Below, piece by piece: positions 27,619 through 36,037 of a stretch of DNA of 64,000 nucleotides. A program made the translations under genes and the position numbers. The notes beneath the pieces were generated by a model that did not search any database, was not told the DNA's origin, and saw only the letters and a program-made list of their open reading frames with translations. Origin of the DNA: JAJDYQ01 sp965214035. GTDB taxonomy: Bacteria; Pseudomonadota; Gammaproteobacteria; JAJDYQ01. Position 1 is the stretch's first letter. Every line of letters starts with the position of its first letter. Where the stretch lies: the NCBI GenBank assembly GCA_965214035.1, contig OZ243932.1, positions 1,426,001-1,490,000 of the forward strand, read 5' to 3'.

Positions 27619-28587
27619 TCAGCTTCGCATACCTTGCTTAATGCGCCGGCTTAGCTGGTAAACGGCCATGGCATAAAGATTACTGTGGTTATAGCGTGTT
27701 ATGACATAGAAGTTACGCAGGCCCAGCCAGTATTCATATCCATCTTCCATTTGCAACTGTATGGGAGTGGCCAGCTCGGAAGATTTTACAGGCTGAGTCG
27801 GGAACAGGTTGTGGCTGGATAGTTCTCCAATTGAATACTCCGGCTTCATATCGTATTCGGCAAATTGCTCTCCCCTAAAATTTGCCATTACCGTAACAGG
27901 TTCGCCCGGACGCCAGCCATGACGCTTAAGGTAATTTGCCACAGATCCAATGGCATCATCGGTATTGTTAAGCAGGTCTCGTTTGTCATCACCATCAAAA
28001 TCAATCGCATAGTGACGGTAGCTGCTGGATATAAACTGTGGCTTGCCCATCGCTCCGGCGTAAGAGCCTTTCAGTTCGAAAGGGTCAAACCCTTCTTCCC
28101 TGACCAGCAGCAGATAGTTTTCCAGTTCACTACGGAAAAATTCGCCCCGCCGAGGATAGTCGAAACCCAGTGTTACCAGTGTATCGAAGGCCGGATATTT
28201 GCCCTTATATACGCCGTAAAATGTTTCAACACCGATGATCGCTGTGATGATTTCAGGCGGAACACCGTATTCTTGCTCGGCCCGCATCAGGGTTTGCCAG
28301 TGCTCTCGCATAAATTCAATGCCTTGTCTGGTTCGTTTGTCGGTAAGAAATATCTGTCGATATTTGTGCCAGGGCAGGCTCTCGGCCGGCTTTGCAATCG
28401 CCTCAAGAGTCCGGGTCTGTTTTTCTGCCCTGCCGAACCAGTCTGTCAGTTGCAGTTTATCGAATTGATGTTTACTATGCATCATATCGATGAATTGTTG
28501 AACATCGTCGCGGGATTCGTATTCAGCAACAGCCTGCCCACTGGCAAGAAAGGCAAACAGCAAAGTAAATGCAAGACGTGTGAGCAT
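27619..28587 (-). CDS. mltB: Membrane-bound lytic murein transglycosylase B
   Basis: The start is placed at ATG 28587 (322 aa) because GAGG sits 6 bases before it and it does not overlap rodA; an in-frame ATG at 28608 overlaps rodA and lacks a ribosome site. A signal peptide (MLTRLAFTLLFAFLASGQAVA) precedes the GH103 domain. The catalytic glutamate is E121 in IIGVETFYGVYKGKYPAFDT. GSYAGAMGKPQFISSSYRHY and DGDDKRDLLNN are MltB signatures. There is no lipobox cysteine, so this form should be periplasmic and soluble rather than lipid-anchored (compare SltB1). It cleaves glycan strands to make room for insertion of new peptidoglycan. Confidence 0.94.
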   Translation of the reverse strand: MLTRLAFTLLFAFLASGQAVAEYESRDDVQQFIDMMHSKHQFDKLQLTDWFGRAEKQTRTLEAIAKPAESLPWHKYRQIFLTDKRTRQGIEFMREHWQTLMRAEQEYGVPPEIITAIIGVETFYGVYKGKYPAFDTLVTLGFDYPRRGEFFRSELENYLLLVREEGFDPFELKGSYAGAMGKPQFISSSYRHYAIDFDGDDKRDLLNNTDDAIGSVANYLKRHGWRPGEPVTVMANFRGEQFAEYDMKPEYSIGELSSHNLFPTQPVKSSELATPIQLQMEDGYEYWLGLRNFYVITRYNHSNLYAMAVYQLSRRIKQGMRS

Positions 28588-28594
28588 TCGATCC

Positions 28595-29695
28595 TCAAAA
28601 ATCTTCATGTCGGAATAGTTTTTTATGTGTTTGTATGGACATGATTATACCGAAACCAGCTAACAATGTGATGATCGATGTTCCTCCATAGCTGATAAGC
28701 GGCAAAGGCAATCCAACAATGGGTAGTATACCACTGACCATGCCGATATTGACAAAGGCATAAATAAAAAAGGTCAGACATAAGCTGCCTGCCAGCATTT
28801 TTGAGAAGCTGTCCTGACCGTGCGCAGCAATATATAGCCCCCTCCCTGTCAGCAACAGATAGACACTCAGAAGAATAACCAGTCCCATGAAACCAAATTC
28901 CTCGCCAATAACGGCAAAGATAAAGTCAGTATGCCGCTCAGGCAGAAATTCCAGTTGTGACTGAGTACCATTCAACCAGCCCTTGCCGTAGGCACCGCCG
29001 GAACCAATGGCAATTTTTGCCTGTATGCTGTGCCATCCGGCATTGAGCGGGTCACTTTCAGGATTAAGCAGTGTTACAACACGGCGTTTCTGGTATTCAT
29101 GCAGCAGAAAATACCAGGCGGCAGGCAGGCTGGCAATACCGAGAATCAATAAGCCAATCAGTATTTTCCAGCGCATTCCCGCCAGAAAAATCACGAAAAA
29201 ACCAGAGGCAGCGATCAACAGCGCTGTACCTAAATCAGGCTGTCGAATAATCAGGGTAAAGGGTACACCAATGAGAATTACAGCAAATATCAATCGGGGC
29301 CAGCCTGGCGGGAGTTCGTATTCCGAGAAAAATCTGGCCAGCATGAGAGGAAGGGCCAGCTTCATTATCTCGGAAGGCTGAAAACGAAATAAACCAAATA
29401 TATCCAGCCAGCGTTGCGCACCCTTGGCCTGGGTACCGTAGAAGATTACTCCAATCAGCAGGGCCAGGCCAACCGCATAAATCCAGGGTGTCCAGGCTCT
29501 GAGCAATTGTGGCGAAAGCTGGGCTATCACAAACATGACGATTAGTCCAGAAAACAGCCGTATGGATTGTTTGACAAGAATGTCGGTTTGCTGACCGCCA
29601 GCACTATACAGAACTATGAGGCTCAGTACACAGAGTATGATAATACCCACCAGTAATATGCCATCGAGGTGCAGCTTGTGCAGTAATGCCGTCAT
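28595..29695 (-). CDS. rodA: Rod-shape SEDS glycosyltransferase RodA
   Basis: 366 aa with about ten hydrophobic segments. SEDS-family glycan polymerase that works with PBP2 in lateral wall synthesis. Landmarks: LIVLYSAGGQQ in the first membrane segment, GAQRWLDIFGLFRFQPSEIMKLA-like motif at about 90-115 (GAQRW and FQPSE are diagnostic), RQPDLGTALL, and LPERHTDFIFAVIGEEFGF. The terminal segment GILPIVGLPLPLISYGGTS is the SEDS signature. The gene begins 3 bases after the mrdA stop and is followed by mltB after 7 bases, so the three are almost certainly co-transcribed. Confidence 0.96.
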   Translation of the reverse strand: MTALLHKLHLDGILLVGIIILCVLSLIVLYSAGGQQTDILVKQSIRLFSGLIVMFVIAQLSPQLLRAWTPWIYAVGLALLIGVIFYGTQAKGAQRWLDIFGLFRFQPSEIMKLALPLMLARFFSEYELPPGWPRLIFAVILIGVPFTLIIRQPDLGTALLIAASGFFVIFLAGMRWKILIGLLILGIASLPAAWYFLLHEYQKRRVVTLLNPESDPLNAGWHSIQAKIAIGSGGAYGKGWLNGTQSQLEFLPERHTDFIFAVIGEEFGFMGLVILLSVYLLLTGRGLYIAAHGQDSFSKMLAGSLCLTFFIYAFVNIGMVSGILPIVGLPLPLISYGGTSIITLLAGFGIIMSIQTHKKLFRHEDF

Positions 29696-29697
29696 GA

Positions 29698-31599
29698 TTA
29701 ATCTGCCGTGGAGATTGCAGCCTGAAAGGCAGGTTCACCCGGCTCAGTATCCGGCATCAACCATGCCTTGATGATCTTGCCTGCCACCGGCGCGGCTGAT
29801 GAGCTGCCACTGCCACCGTTCTCGACAATAACAGCAACCGCGATTTCCGGTTCTTCGACCGGGGCAAAAGCCACAAATAAGCCATGGTCATGATATTTTT
29901 TGGCGATTTTGGTTTCGTCGTATTTTTCATCCTGTTTGATGCCAATGACTTGCGCCGTGCCAGTTTTACCGGCGATGGTATAGGGAATATCTTTGCTTAA
30001 ACGACGTGCGGTACCGGTCGGTGAGTGAACCACATCCTGCATGGCCTGTATGATCTGATCCCAGTGCTCTTGCTCAACCCTGGATATTTCATTGATCTGC
30101 TGCGGCGAGATATGGCTTTTTTCGCCACTTTGTATATCTTCAATTTCCTGAACAAGTCTGGGACGAACTCTGATACCGCGGTTTGCCAGTGTCGCCGTTG
30201 CAGATGCAAGCTGCAAGGGAGTCACCAAAGTAAAACCCTGGCCGATGCCGGTAATCAGGGTCTCACCAGGGTACCATGATTGCCCGTATGTCTGACGTTT
30301 CCAATCCCGCGACGGAAACAGACCGGACGGTTCATTCTTCACATCAAGCAGATCAACACCGGTTTTTTCACCAAACCCGAACAGTGTCATGTAATCATGC
30401 AGGCGGTCAATTTTTAAAGCCCTCGCCAACTGGTAATAAAATACATCACAGGATTCGGAAATTGACTTGTTCACATCGACCTTACCATGACCACGCTCCT
30501 TCCAGCAGCGATATCTATGGTTATCACCAGGCAGTCTGTAATAGCCAGGGCAATTAACGCTGTGGTCATGTTCAATCACGCCGGTTTCAAGCCCCGCCAG
30601 AGCGATAAAGGGCTTTATTGTGGAACCCGGCGGGTAACGACCATGCAAGGCTCGATTGTAGAGTGGACGGCTTTCGTTTTCGTTGTAGGCTCTGTAGCTT
30701 TCATGATCAATACCATGCACGAACAGATTGGGGTTGTAGCTCGGCTGACTGGCAAAAACCAGAACTTCCCCGGTTTTCGGAATGAGTGCAACAACGGCAC
30801 CGCTTTCCTCTCCCAATGCCTGTTCAGCAATACGTTGCAGGTTTGAGTCCAAGGTCAGGTACAGGTTCTTGCCAGGCTGGGCAGCAACGCTTTCGAGTTT
30901 CCTCAGTACCCTCCCCTGGGCATTAATTTCAACTTGTTGCATCCCGACACTGCCGTGCAGTATGTCTTCGTAATGTTTTTCAATACCGGATTTGCCGATG
31001 TAGTCGGTGCCACGATAGTCAGACTCATCTAACTGAACAAGTTCCTGCTCACTGATGTGTCCGACATAACCAATGACATGGGACGCATGTTCTTTTTGGG
31101 GATAATGGCGAATCAGACGGGCCACAATATCAACACCCGGCATAAGGTGCTGATTAACAGCAATTCTGGCAACTTCCTCACTCGTCATCTTTAAACGCAA
31201 TGGAATGCCTTCAAAGGAAGAGCGACGTTTTTTCAGCTTGAAAAAGCGGGCACGGTCGCTATCATTAATCTCAATAAGGCTGGCTATATCGTGCAATGTT
31301 TTGTCTATATCAGTAACACGTTCGGGGGTGATTTCCAGACTGTAGGAAGGCTGGCTTTCGGCCAGCAGTATCCCGTTACGGTCGAATATCAGGCCACGGA
31401 TGGGCGGGGTAGCAATCAGCTTGACACGATTTTCCTTGGACAGGGTTGCATAAACGTCATGGTGAATAATCTGTAGATATACCAGCCGGCCAACCAGTAT
31501 CATCAGCAGGATAACAACAAGAACAACTGCTTGAGTCATCCGTATGTGAAGTAAATGGCTCTCGCCTCGATAATCCTTTATCCGGTCTCCAAGAGGCAT
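29698..31599 (-). CDS. mrdA: Penicillin-binding protein 2 (peptidoglycan transpeptidase)
   Basis: 633 aa from ATG 31599 (AGGT ten bases upstream, 5 bases after the mreD stop), the usual PBP2 length. The frame is open back to 32241 but that part runs through mreD in the wrong frame and has no PBP2 similarity. A single membrane anchor (MTQAVVLVVILLMILVGRLV, 21-40) is followed by the dimerisation domain and the transpeptidase domain: S326-T-I-K329, S383-C-D and K545-T-G. It cross-links glycan made by RodA during elongation and is inhibited by mecillinam in other species. It sits in an mreC-mreD-mrdA-rodA order typical of gammaproteobacteria. Confidence 0.95.
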   Translation of the reverse strand: MPLGDRIKDYRGESHLLHIRMTQAVVLVVILLMILVGRLVYLQIIHHDVYATLSKENRVKLIATPPIRGLIFDRNGILLAESQPSYSLEITPERVTDIDKTLHDIASLIEINDSDRARFFKLKKRRSSFEGIPLRLKMTSEEVARIAVNQHLMPGVDIVARLIRHYPQKEHASHVIGYVGHISEQELVQLDESDYRGTDYIGKSGIEKHYEDILHGSVGMQQVEINAQGRVLRKLESVAAQPGKNLYLTLDSNLQRIAEQALGEESGAVVALIPKTGEVLVFASQPSYNPNLFVHGIDHESYRAYNENESRPLYNRALHGRYPPGSTIKPFIALAGLETGVIEHDHSVNCPGYYRLPGDNHRYRCWKERGHGKVDVNKSISESCDVFYYQLARALKIDRLHDYMTLFGFGEKTGVDLLDVKNEPSGLFPSRDWKRQTYGQSWYPGETLITGIGQGFTLVTPLQLASATATLANRGIRVRPRLVQEIEDIQSGEKSHISPQQINEISRVEQEHWDQIIQAMQDVVHSPTGTARRLSKDIPYTIAGKTGTAQVIGIKQDEKYDETKIAKKYHDHGLFVAFAPVEEPEIAVAVIVENGGSGSSSAAPVAGKIIKAWLMPDTEPGEPAFQAAISTAD

Positions 31600-31604
31600 G
31601 GTGG

Positions 31605-32093
31605 CTACCTGACGTTGTAATGCCTGCGGACACCCCGTAATACCAGCAACAGCCAGGGCCAGAGCAAGGCACCTGTCAAAGAAGGCAGCCAGTATGACCA
31701 AGTAATGCTTACCGTAGAGGTCATATCGTATATCCACAGCAATAATGCCTGATAAATGAGCAGGATGAAGCCGATAGCGGCTGATTGCTGCCGGAAAGGA
31801 TACATTCTGAGACGAAGGTGCAGATGTTGCACGATAAAGACAATCACTATCAGGGCCAAGGCATGTTGTCCGAGTAGCGCCCCTTTCAATACATCCAGGG
31901 AAACACCCAGTATCCAGGCAATACTGACACCAATACGCTGGGGTAATGCCATAACCCAGTACAATAATACCAGTGCCACCCAGTCCGGCCGATAGTCGGC
32001 AACAACTTCCGGCAGTGGCAGGACTGTAAGCATCAGGGCAATCGCGAAGGTGATTAGTATCACATGAGACGCATTGGCCGGCTCCCGAATCAT
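31605..32093 (-). CDS. mreD: Rod shape-determining protein MreD
   Basis: 162 aa, strongly hydrophobic with five to six membrane segments, as in the MreD family. Family features: PEVVADYRPDWVALVLLYW near residue 30-48 and a GVSIAWILGVSLDVLKGALLG segment (the D-x-L-x-G pattern). MreD is an inner-membrane part of the elongasome. The ATG overlaps the mreC stop (ATGA), so it is translationally coupled to mreC, and it ends 5 bases before the mrdA start. Confidence 0.92.
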   Translation of the reverse strand: MIREPANASHVILITFAIALMLTVLPLPEVVADYRPDWVALVLLYWVMALPQRIGVSIAWILGVSLDVLKGALLGQHALALIVIVFIVQHLHLRLRMYPFRQQSAAIGFILLIYQALLLWIYDMTSTVSITWSYWLPSLTGALLWPWLLLVLRGVRRHYNVR

Positions 32094-32974
32094 TGGCCCA
32101 ACTCCTGTACGGAGTCCGGTGACACTCCGGTATCCTTATCTCTTGTCTGTTCATCGGACGCGGACCAGACCAGCAGTACTTCGCGATGCCGGTCAAGATT
32201 TGCAGTTGGTGTGGCATAGACATTGGAAAACGACGCCGCATCGTCCTGCTCTACCCGGCTGATTTCGGCTACCGGATAACCATAGGAGAATCTGCTACCC
32301 AGCCCCGAAGCAATCAGGCGATCTCCAACTCTGACATCGGCATTAGTCGTCAGATAGGGCAGCTTGAGCTGATAGTCTTCCTGACTGCCGACCGCAATGG
32401 ACTGGATACCGTTACGTTCAATCTGTACCGGAATAGAATGGTCGGGGCTTGTAATAAGCATGACGGTCGAGGCATAGCGGCTGGTATGGATAATCTGACC
32501 AACAATCCCATAGGCGTTGATAACAGTCTGACCGATGAAGGTCTGGTCTGCTGTGCCCTTGTTAATCACAATCTGCCTTTTCAGAAGATCCGCTTCAACA
32601 TGCAGCACTTCGGCAACAAGTACCCGGTCAGCTAACCGGACCGGTGAATCCAGCAATTGTCTGAGTCGCATGTTTTCTGCTTCAAGTGCCGTGTATTTGA
32701 TGCTACGGGCGCGCAGTTCTACTACCTCCTGCCCGAGTTTTTTGTTTTCCTGCAGAAGTGTTTTATAGGAGGTGAAGTTATCACTGATCCATCGAAATCC
32801 CGTCAGCGGCAGGTCAACAGTGTATTGTATGGGGAACAATACCAGAGCGATATCGCTGCGTAATTTTTCCAGTTGCGCAAAACGATGATCCAGTGTCATC
32901 AGGGTCATGGACAGGATGATACCTACGACCAGACGTGTAAAGCTGGATGGCCCCTTGAGAAAAATCGGGTTAAT
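32090..32974 (-). CDS. mreC: Rod shape-determining protein MreC, probable ATT start
   Basis: From ATT 32974 the product is 294 aa and begins INPIFLKGPSSFTRLVVGII, matching the conserved MreC N-terminus (x-x-PIF-x-x-GPS) followed by the membrane anchor. The first ATG in frame (32908) would remove the anchor and leave a non-functional topology. In-frame stops (TAA TAA) lie just upstream of the ATT, so no other start is possible, and AAAGGG stands 8 bases ahead of it. The periplasmic part has the coiled coil (TSYKTLLQENKKLGQEVVEL to LRQLLDSP) and two beta domains. MreC links MreB to PBP2/RodA. Between mreB and mreC a 5-bp CCGGC/GCCGG stem followed by CCTTTT could attenuate transcription. Confidence 0.9.
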   Translation of the reverse strand: MNPIFLKGPSSFTRLVVGIILSMTLMTLDHRFAQLEKLRSDIALVLFPIQYTVDLPLTGFRWISDNFTSYKTLLQENKKLGQEVVELRARSIKYTALEAENMRLRQLLDSPVRLADRVLVAEVLHVEADLLKRQIVINKGTADQTFIGQTVINAYGIVGQIIHTSRYASTVMLITSPDHSIPVQIERNGIQSIAVGSQEDYQLKLPYLTTNADVRVGDRLIASGLGSRFSYGYPVAEISRVEQDDAASFSNVYATPTANLDRHREVLLVWSASDEQTRDKDTGVSPDSVQELGQ

Positions 32975-32988
32975 GGTTGTTTCCCTTT
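32972..32988 (-). promoter_or_regulatory. mreC initiation site: AAAGGG ribosome site and ATT start codon
   Basis: Minus strand AAAGGG (32988-32983) followed after 8 bases by ATT (32974-32972). ATT as a start codon is known in bacteria for infC and pcnB and makes translation dependent on IF3 levels. A single base change or assembly error (ATG to ATT) is the alternative. Confidence 0.6.
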
Positions 32989-33055
32989 ATTAATTTGCTC
33001 ATGCGGGATTCTGCCATGAAAAGGCCGGCCATCACCTGCCGGTCGCTATCTGGTG

Positions 33056-34111
33056 TTAGTTTTGATCCAGTGCAAAGATTCCGGCACCTTCCTGATCGAT
33101 CACTTCCAGAATTCGCCCACCACCGCGCGCAACACAGGTCAGAGGGTCTTCCGCGACAATAACCGGCAGACCGGTTTCCTCCATCAGCAGACGATCCAGA
33201 TCGCACAGTAAAGCCCCACCACCGGTAAGGACAATACCACGTTCGGCAACATCAGCACAGAGGTCCGGCGGTGTCTGCTCCAGAGCTGTCTTGACTGCCC
33301 CGACGATCCCGAAAAGTGGCTCCTGCAAGGCCTCCAGAATCTCGTTGCTGTTCAGGACAAATGTCCGCGGAATACCCTCGGAAAGGTTCCTGCCCTTGAC
33401 CTGAATTTCCTTCATTTCCGCACCCGGATAGGCTGATCCGATTTCACACTTGATGCGTTCCGCTGTCATCTCACCAATCAGGGTGCCGTAGTTACGGCGT
33501 ACATAGTCTTTAATCGATTCATCAAAACGGTCGCCGCCGATTCTGACAGAGGCCGCATAGACGATACCATTCAGCGAGATCACGGCAACTTCTGAAGTGC
33601 CACCACCAATGTCCAGAACCATTGAACCACGCGCCTGATCAACAGGCATCCCGGCACCAATAGCCGCTGCCATAGGCTCATCAATGAGATAGGCCTGACG
33701 CGCACCCGCACCGGTAGCCGATTCCTTGATGGCACGACGTTCCACCTGGGTCGAACCGTACGGTACACATATGAGCACACGCGGGCTGGGCTGAAACATA
33801 CGGGTTTCATGGACCTTGCGTATAAAATGTTTCAGCATGACTTCGTTGTAGGTGAAGTCTGCAATGACACCATCCTTCAGTGGGCGTATCGCGGTAATAT
33901 GCCCCGGTGTACGACCCAGCATGCGCTTGGCATCCAACCCAACTGCTTCTATGGTTTTGCCTCCGCGCCGTGCATCAGAGTCTTCACGGATAGCAACAAC
34001 AGAAGGTTCATCAAGAACGATCCCCTGTCCCTGAGAGTAGATTAAGGTATTGGCTGTCCCCAAATCAATGGAGAGATCATTGGAGAAAAGTCCCTTGATC
34101 GCGTTAAACAT
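33056..34111 (-). CDS. mreB: Rod shape-determining actin homologue MreB
   Basis: 351 aa, normal length. An actin-fold ATPase that forms membrane-bound filaments steering the elongasome. The N-terminal amphipathic start MFNAIKGLFSNDLSIDLGTA contains the phosphate-1 loop; DGVIADFTYNEVMLKHFI, PYGSTQVERRAIKES, MVLDIGGGTSEVAVISL (phosphate 2) and GIVLTGGGALL (adenosine motif) follow in order. It is the first gene of the minus-strand rod-shape operon and is divergent from gatC, sharing a 163-bp intergenic region. Confidence 0.97.
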   Translation of the reverse strand: MFNAIKGLFSNDLSIDLGTANTLIYSQGQGIVLDEPSVVAIREDSDARRGGKTIEAVGLDAKRMLGRTPGHITAIRPLKDGVIADFTYNEVMLKHFIRKVHETRMFQPSPRVLICVPYGSTQVERRAIKESATGAGARQAYLIDEPMAAAIGAGMPVDQARGSMVLDIGGGTSEVAVISLNGIVYAASVRIGGDRFDESIKDYVRRNYGTLIGEMTAERIKCEIGSAYPGAEMKEIQVKGRNLSEGIPRTFVLNSNEILEALQEPLFGIVGAVKTALEQTPPDLCADVAERGIVLTGGGALLCDLDRLLMEETGLPVIVAEDPLTCVARGGGRILEVIDQEGAGIFALDQN

Positions 34112-34274
34112 TCTGTTAGCACCCCGGATTGGTCAAGCTGCATATCTTAACAACCTACTCATATCGGAAGCAACTAACACCACCTGCCTTTTTGCATCCA
34201 TCACCCTGCCAGAAGTATTAAACTATGGTACCGTTCGCACAGTTCTTTACTGTGATTTATCGAGGAAATCCAAA

Positions 34275-34562
34275 TTGGTTTTGAATGACGAAGATGTTCG
34301 TAACATCGCCCGGCTTGCCCGGCTACAGATAGACGAGGCCGATATCCCCCTCTATACGACAGAGCTGTCGCGGGTATTTGATCTGGTAGAACAGCTGGAT
34401 GAGGTTAATATCCGCGATATCATACCGATGGCGCATCCGGCCGACGCAGTGCAGCGTTTGCGCACCGATGAGGTAACAGAACAGAACCAGCGAGAGAAAT
34501 TTCAGAAGCTCGCTCCTATGGCTGAGTCCGGCTTGTATCTGGTACCAAAGGTGATTGAATGA
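34275..34562 (+). CDS. gatC: Aspartyl/glutamyl-tRNA amidotransferase subunit C, TTG start
   Basis: 95 aa from TTG 34275, the usual GatC length. The TTG has GAGGA 8 bases upstream and places the protein start at MVLNDEDVRNIARLARL, the conserved GatC N-terminus; earlier in-frame ATGs lie inside the divergent mreB gene. GatC is the small clamp subunit of GatCAB, which converts Glu-tRNA(Gln) and Asp-tRNA(Asn) to the amidated forms. C-terminal features RTDEVTEQNQREKFQKLAP and GLYLVPKVIE are typical. Its end overlaps gatA by ATGA. A candidate promoter lies upstream (TTGCAT, 18 bases, TATTAA). Confidence 0.93.
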   Translation: MVLNDEDVRNIARLARLQIDEADIPLYTTELSRVFDLVEQLDEVNIRDIIPMAHPADAVQRLRTDEVTEQNQREKFQKLAPMAESGLYLVPKVIE

Positions 34563-36037
34563 CCGAGCAGTACAATGAAACAATAGCCGGTTTATCGAAA
34601 GGTCTGCGGGACAAGAAGTACTCTGCAGTCGAGTTGACGCAGTATTTCCTGAGACGCATTGCTTCTTCAAACAAAATCCTGAACGCCATTATTACGACCA
34701 CTCAGGAGCAGGCTCTTACAGCCGCGAATGAGGCTGATCAACATATCGCTACCGGTGACACCAGCCCGTTAACAGGTATCCCGCTGCTGCATAAGGATAT
34801 TTTTTGTACCAATGGCATACGCACTTCCTGCGGTTCAAGAATGCTGGATAATTTTATCGCACCATACGACGCAACAGTTGTGGCAAAACTGCATGGAGCC
34901 GGTGCCGTGATGCTGGGCAAGACCAATATGGATGAGTTCGCCATGGGCTCCTCCAATGAGAACAGTTATTATGGTCCGGCAAGAAACCCTTGGGATATCG
35001 AACGGGTGCCCGGCGGCTCCTCTGGTGGTTCCGCAGCCGCCGTGGCCGCACGGCTTGCACCCGCTGCAACCGGCAGCGACACCGGCGGTTCTATCCGCCA
35101 ACCCGCCGCTCTATGCGGTGTAACTGGCCTGAAACCAACCTATGGCCGGGTTTCACGCTATGGCATGGTTGCTTTTGCCTCCAGTCTGGATCAGGCTGGT
35201 ACCCTTACCACTGATGCACGGGATGCGGCCCTGATGCTAAATGTCATGGCCGGACCTGATCACCGCGACTCCACCAGTGTCGATCACCCTGTTCCCGACT
35301 ATGGCGCGACACTGGACGACGATATCAGCGGGCTGAGAATCGGCATTCCAAAAGAGCCCTTTGACGAAGATCTGGATGACAGTATCGCCACACAAGTCAA
35401 CGCGGCAATTAAACAGTTGGAAGCACGAGGGGCGTCTGTTAAAGAAATCACCCTGCCCAATATGAAGAAAGCAGCGGTTGCTGCTTATTACGTGGTCGCT
35501 TCGGCCGAGTGTTCTTCAAACCTGTCGCGCATGGACGGTGTGCGGTTTGGTTATCGTTGCGAGCGTCCGAAAGATCTGGCGGATATGTATGCCCGTTCAC
35601 GGGGCGAGGCTTTTAGCCGCGAGGTGAAACGCCGTATTATGATAGGTACCTATACTTTATCAGCCGGCTTTTACGACACCTATTACCTTAAAGCACAGAA
35701 AGTGCGCCGCGTTATCGCGGACGATTTCAGACGGGCATTCAACGATATTGATGTGATTGCCGGCCCAACAACTCCAGAAACTGCCTTTAAGCTGAAAGAT
35801 AAAACCGATGACCCAATCAGGATGTATCTATCCGATATCTATACCATTGCCGTCAATCTGGCTGGTCTGCCCGGCATATCAATACCCTGCGGTTTTAGTC
35901 AGGGGCTTCCGGTCGGATTACATCTCATCGGCAACATGTTTGATGAAGCACGCTTGTTGAATGTCGCCCATCAATATCAGCAGGATACTGACTGGCATCG
36001 CCAAATTCCCGAACAGATTCAGCCGGGAGGTTCGTAA
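34559..36037 (+). CDS. gatA: Aspartyl/glutamyl-tRNA amidotransferase subunit A
   Basis: 492 aa, full length. It is the amidase-signature subunit that releases ammonia from glutamine. The catalytic Lys is in PLLHKDIFC, the cis-Ser and nucleophile Ser in the glycine/serine-rich segments GGSSGGSAAAVAARLAPAAT and GSDTGGSIRQPAALCG. The structure and order are those of GatA. It is translationally coupled to gatC (4-base overlap) and to gatB (stop and start share one base), so the three subunits should be made together. Confidence 0.97.
   Translation: MTEQYNETIAGLSKGLRDKKYSAVELTQYFLRRIASSNKILNAIITTTQEQALTAANEADQHIATGDTSPLTGIPLLHKDIFCTNGIRTSCGSRMLDNFIAPYDATVVAKLHGAGAVMLGKTNMDEFAMGSSNENSYYGPARNPWDIERVPGGSSGGSAAAVAARLAPAATGSDTGGSIRQPAALCGVTGLKPTYGRVSRYGMVAFASSLDQAGTLTTDARDAALMLNVMAGPDHRDSTSVDHPVPDYGATLDDDISGLRIGIPKEPFDEDLDDSIATQVNAAIKQLEARGASVKEITLPNMKKAAVAAYYVVASAECSSNLSRMDGVRFGYRCERPKDLADMYARSRGEAFSREVKRRIMIGTYTLSAGFYDTYYLKAQKVRRVIADDFRRAFNDIDVIAGPTTPETAFKLKDKTDDPIRMYLSDIYTIAVNLAGLPGISIPCGFSQGLPVGLHLIGNMFDEARLLNVAHQYQQDTDWHRQIPEQIQPGGS

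Noticed and set aside
31600..32241. N-terminal extension of mrdA to 847 aa
   Set aside because: The extension overlaps mreD in another frame and has no PBP2 similarity; the start at 31599 gives the normal length with a spaced ribosome site.
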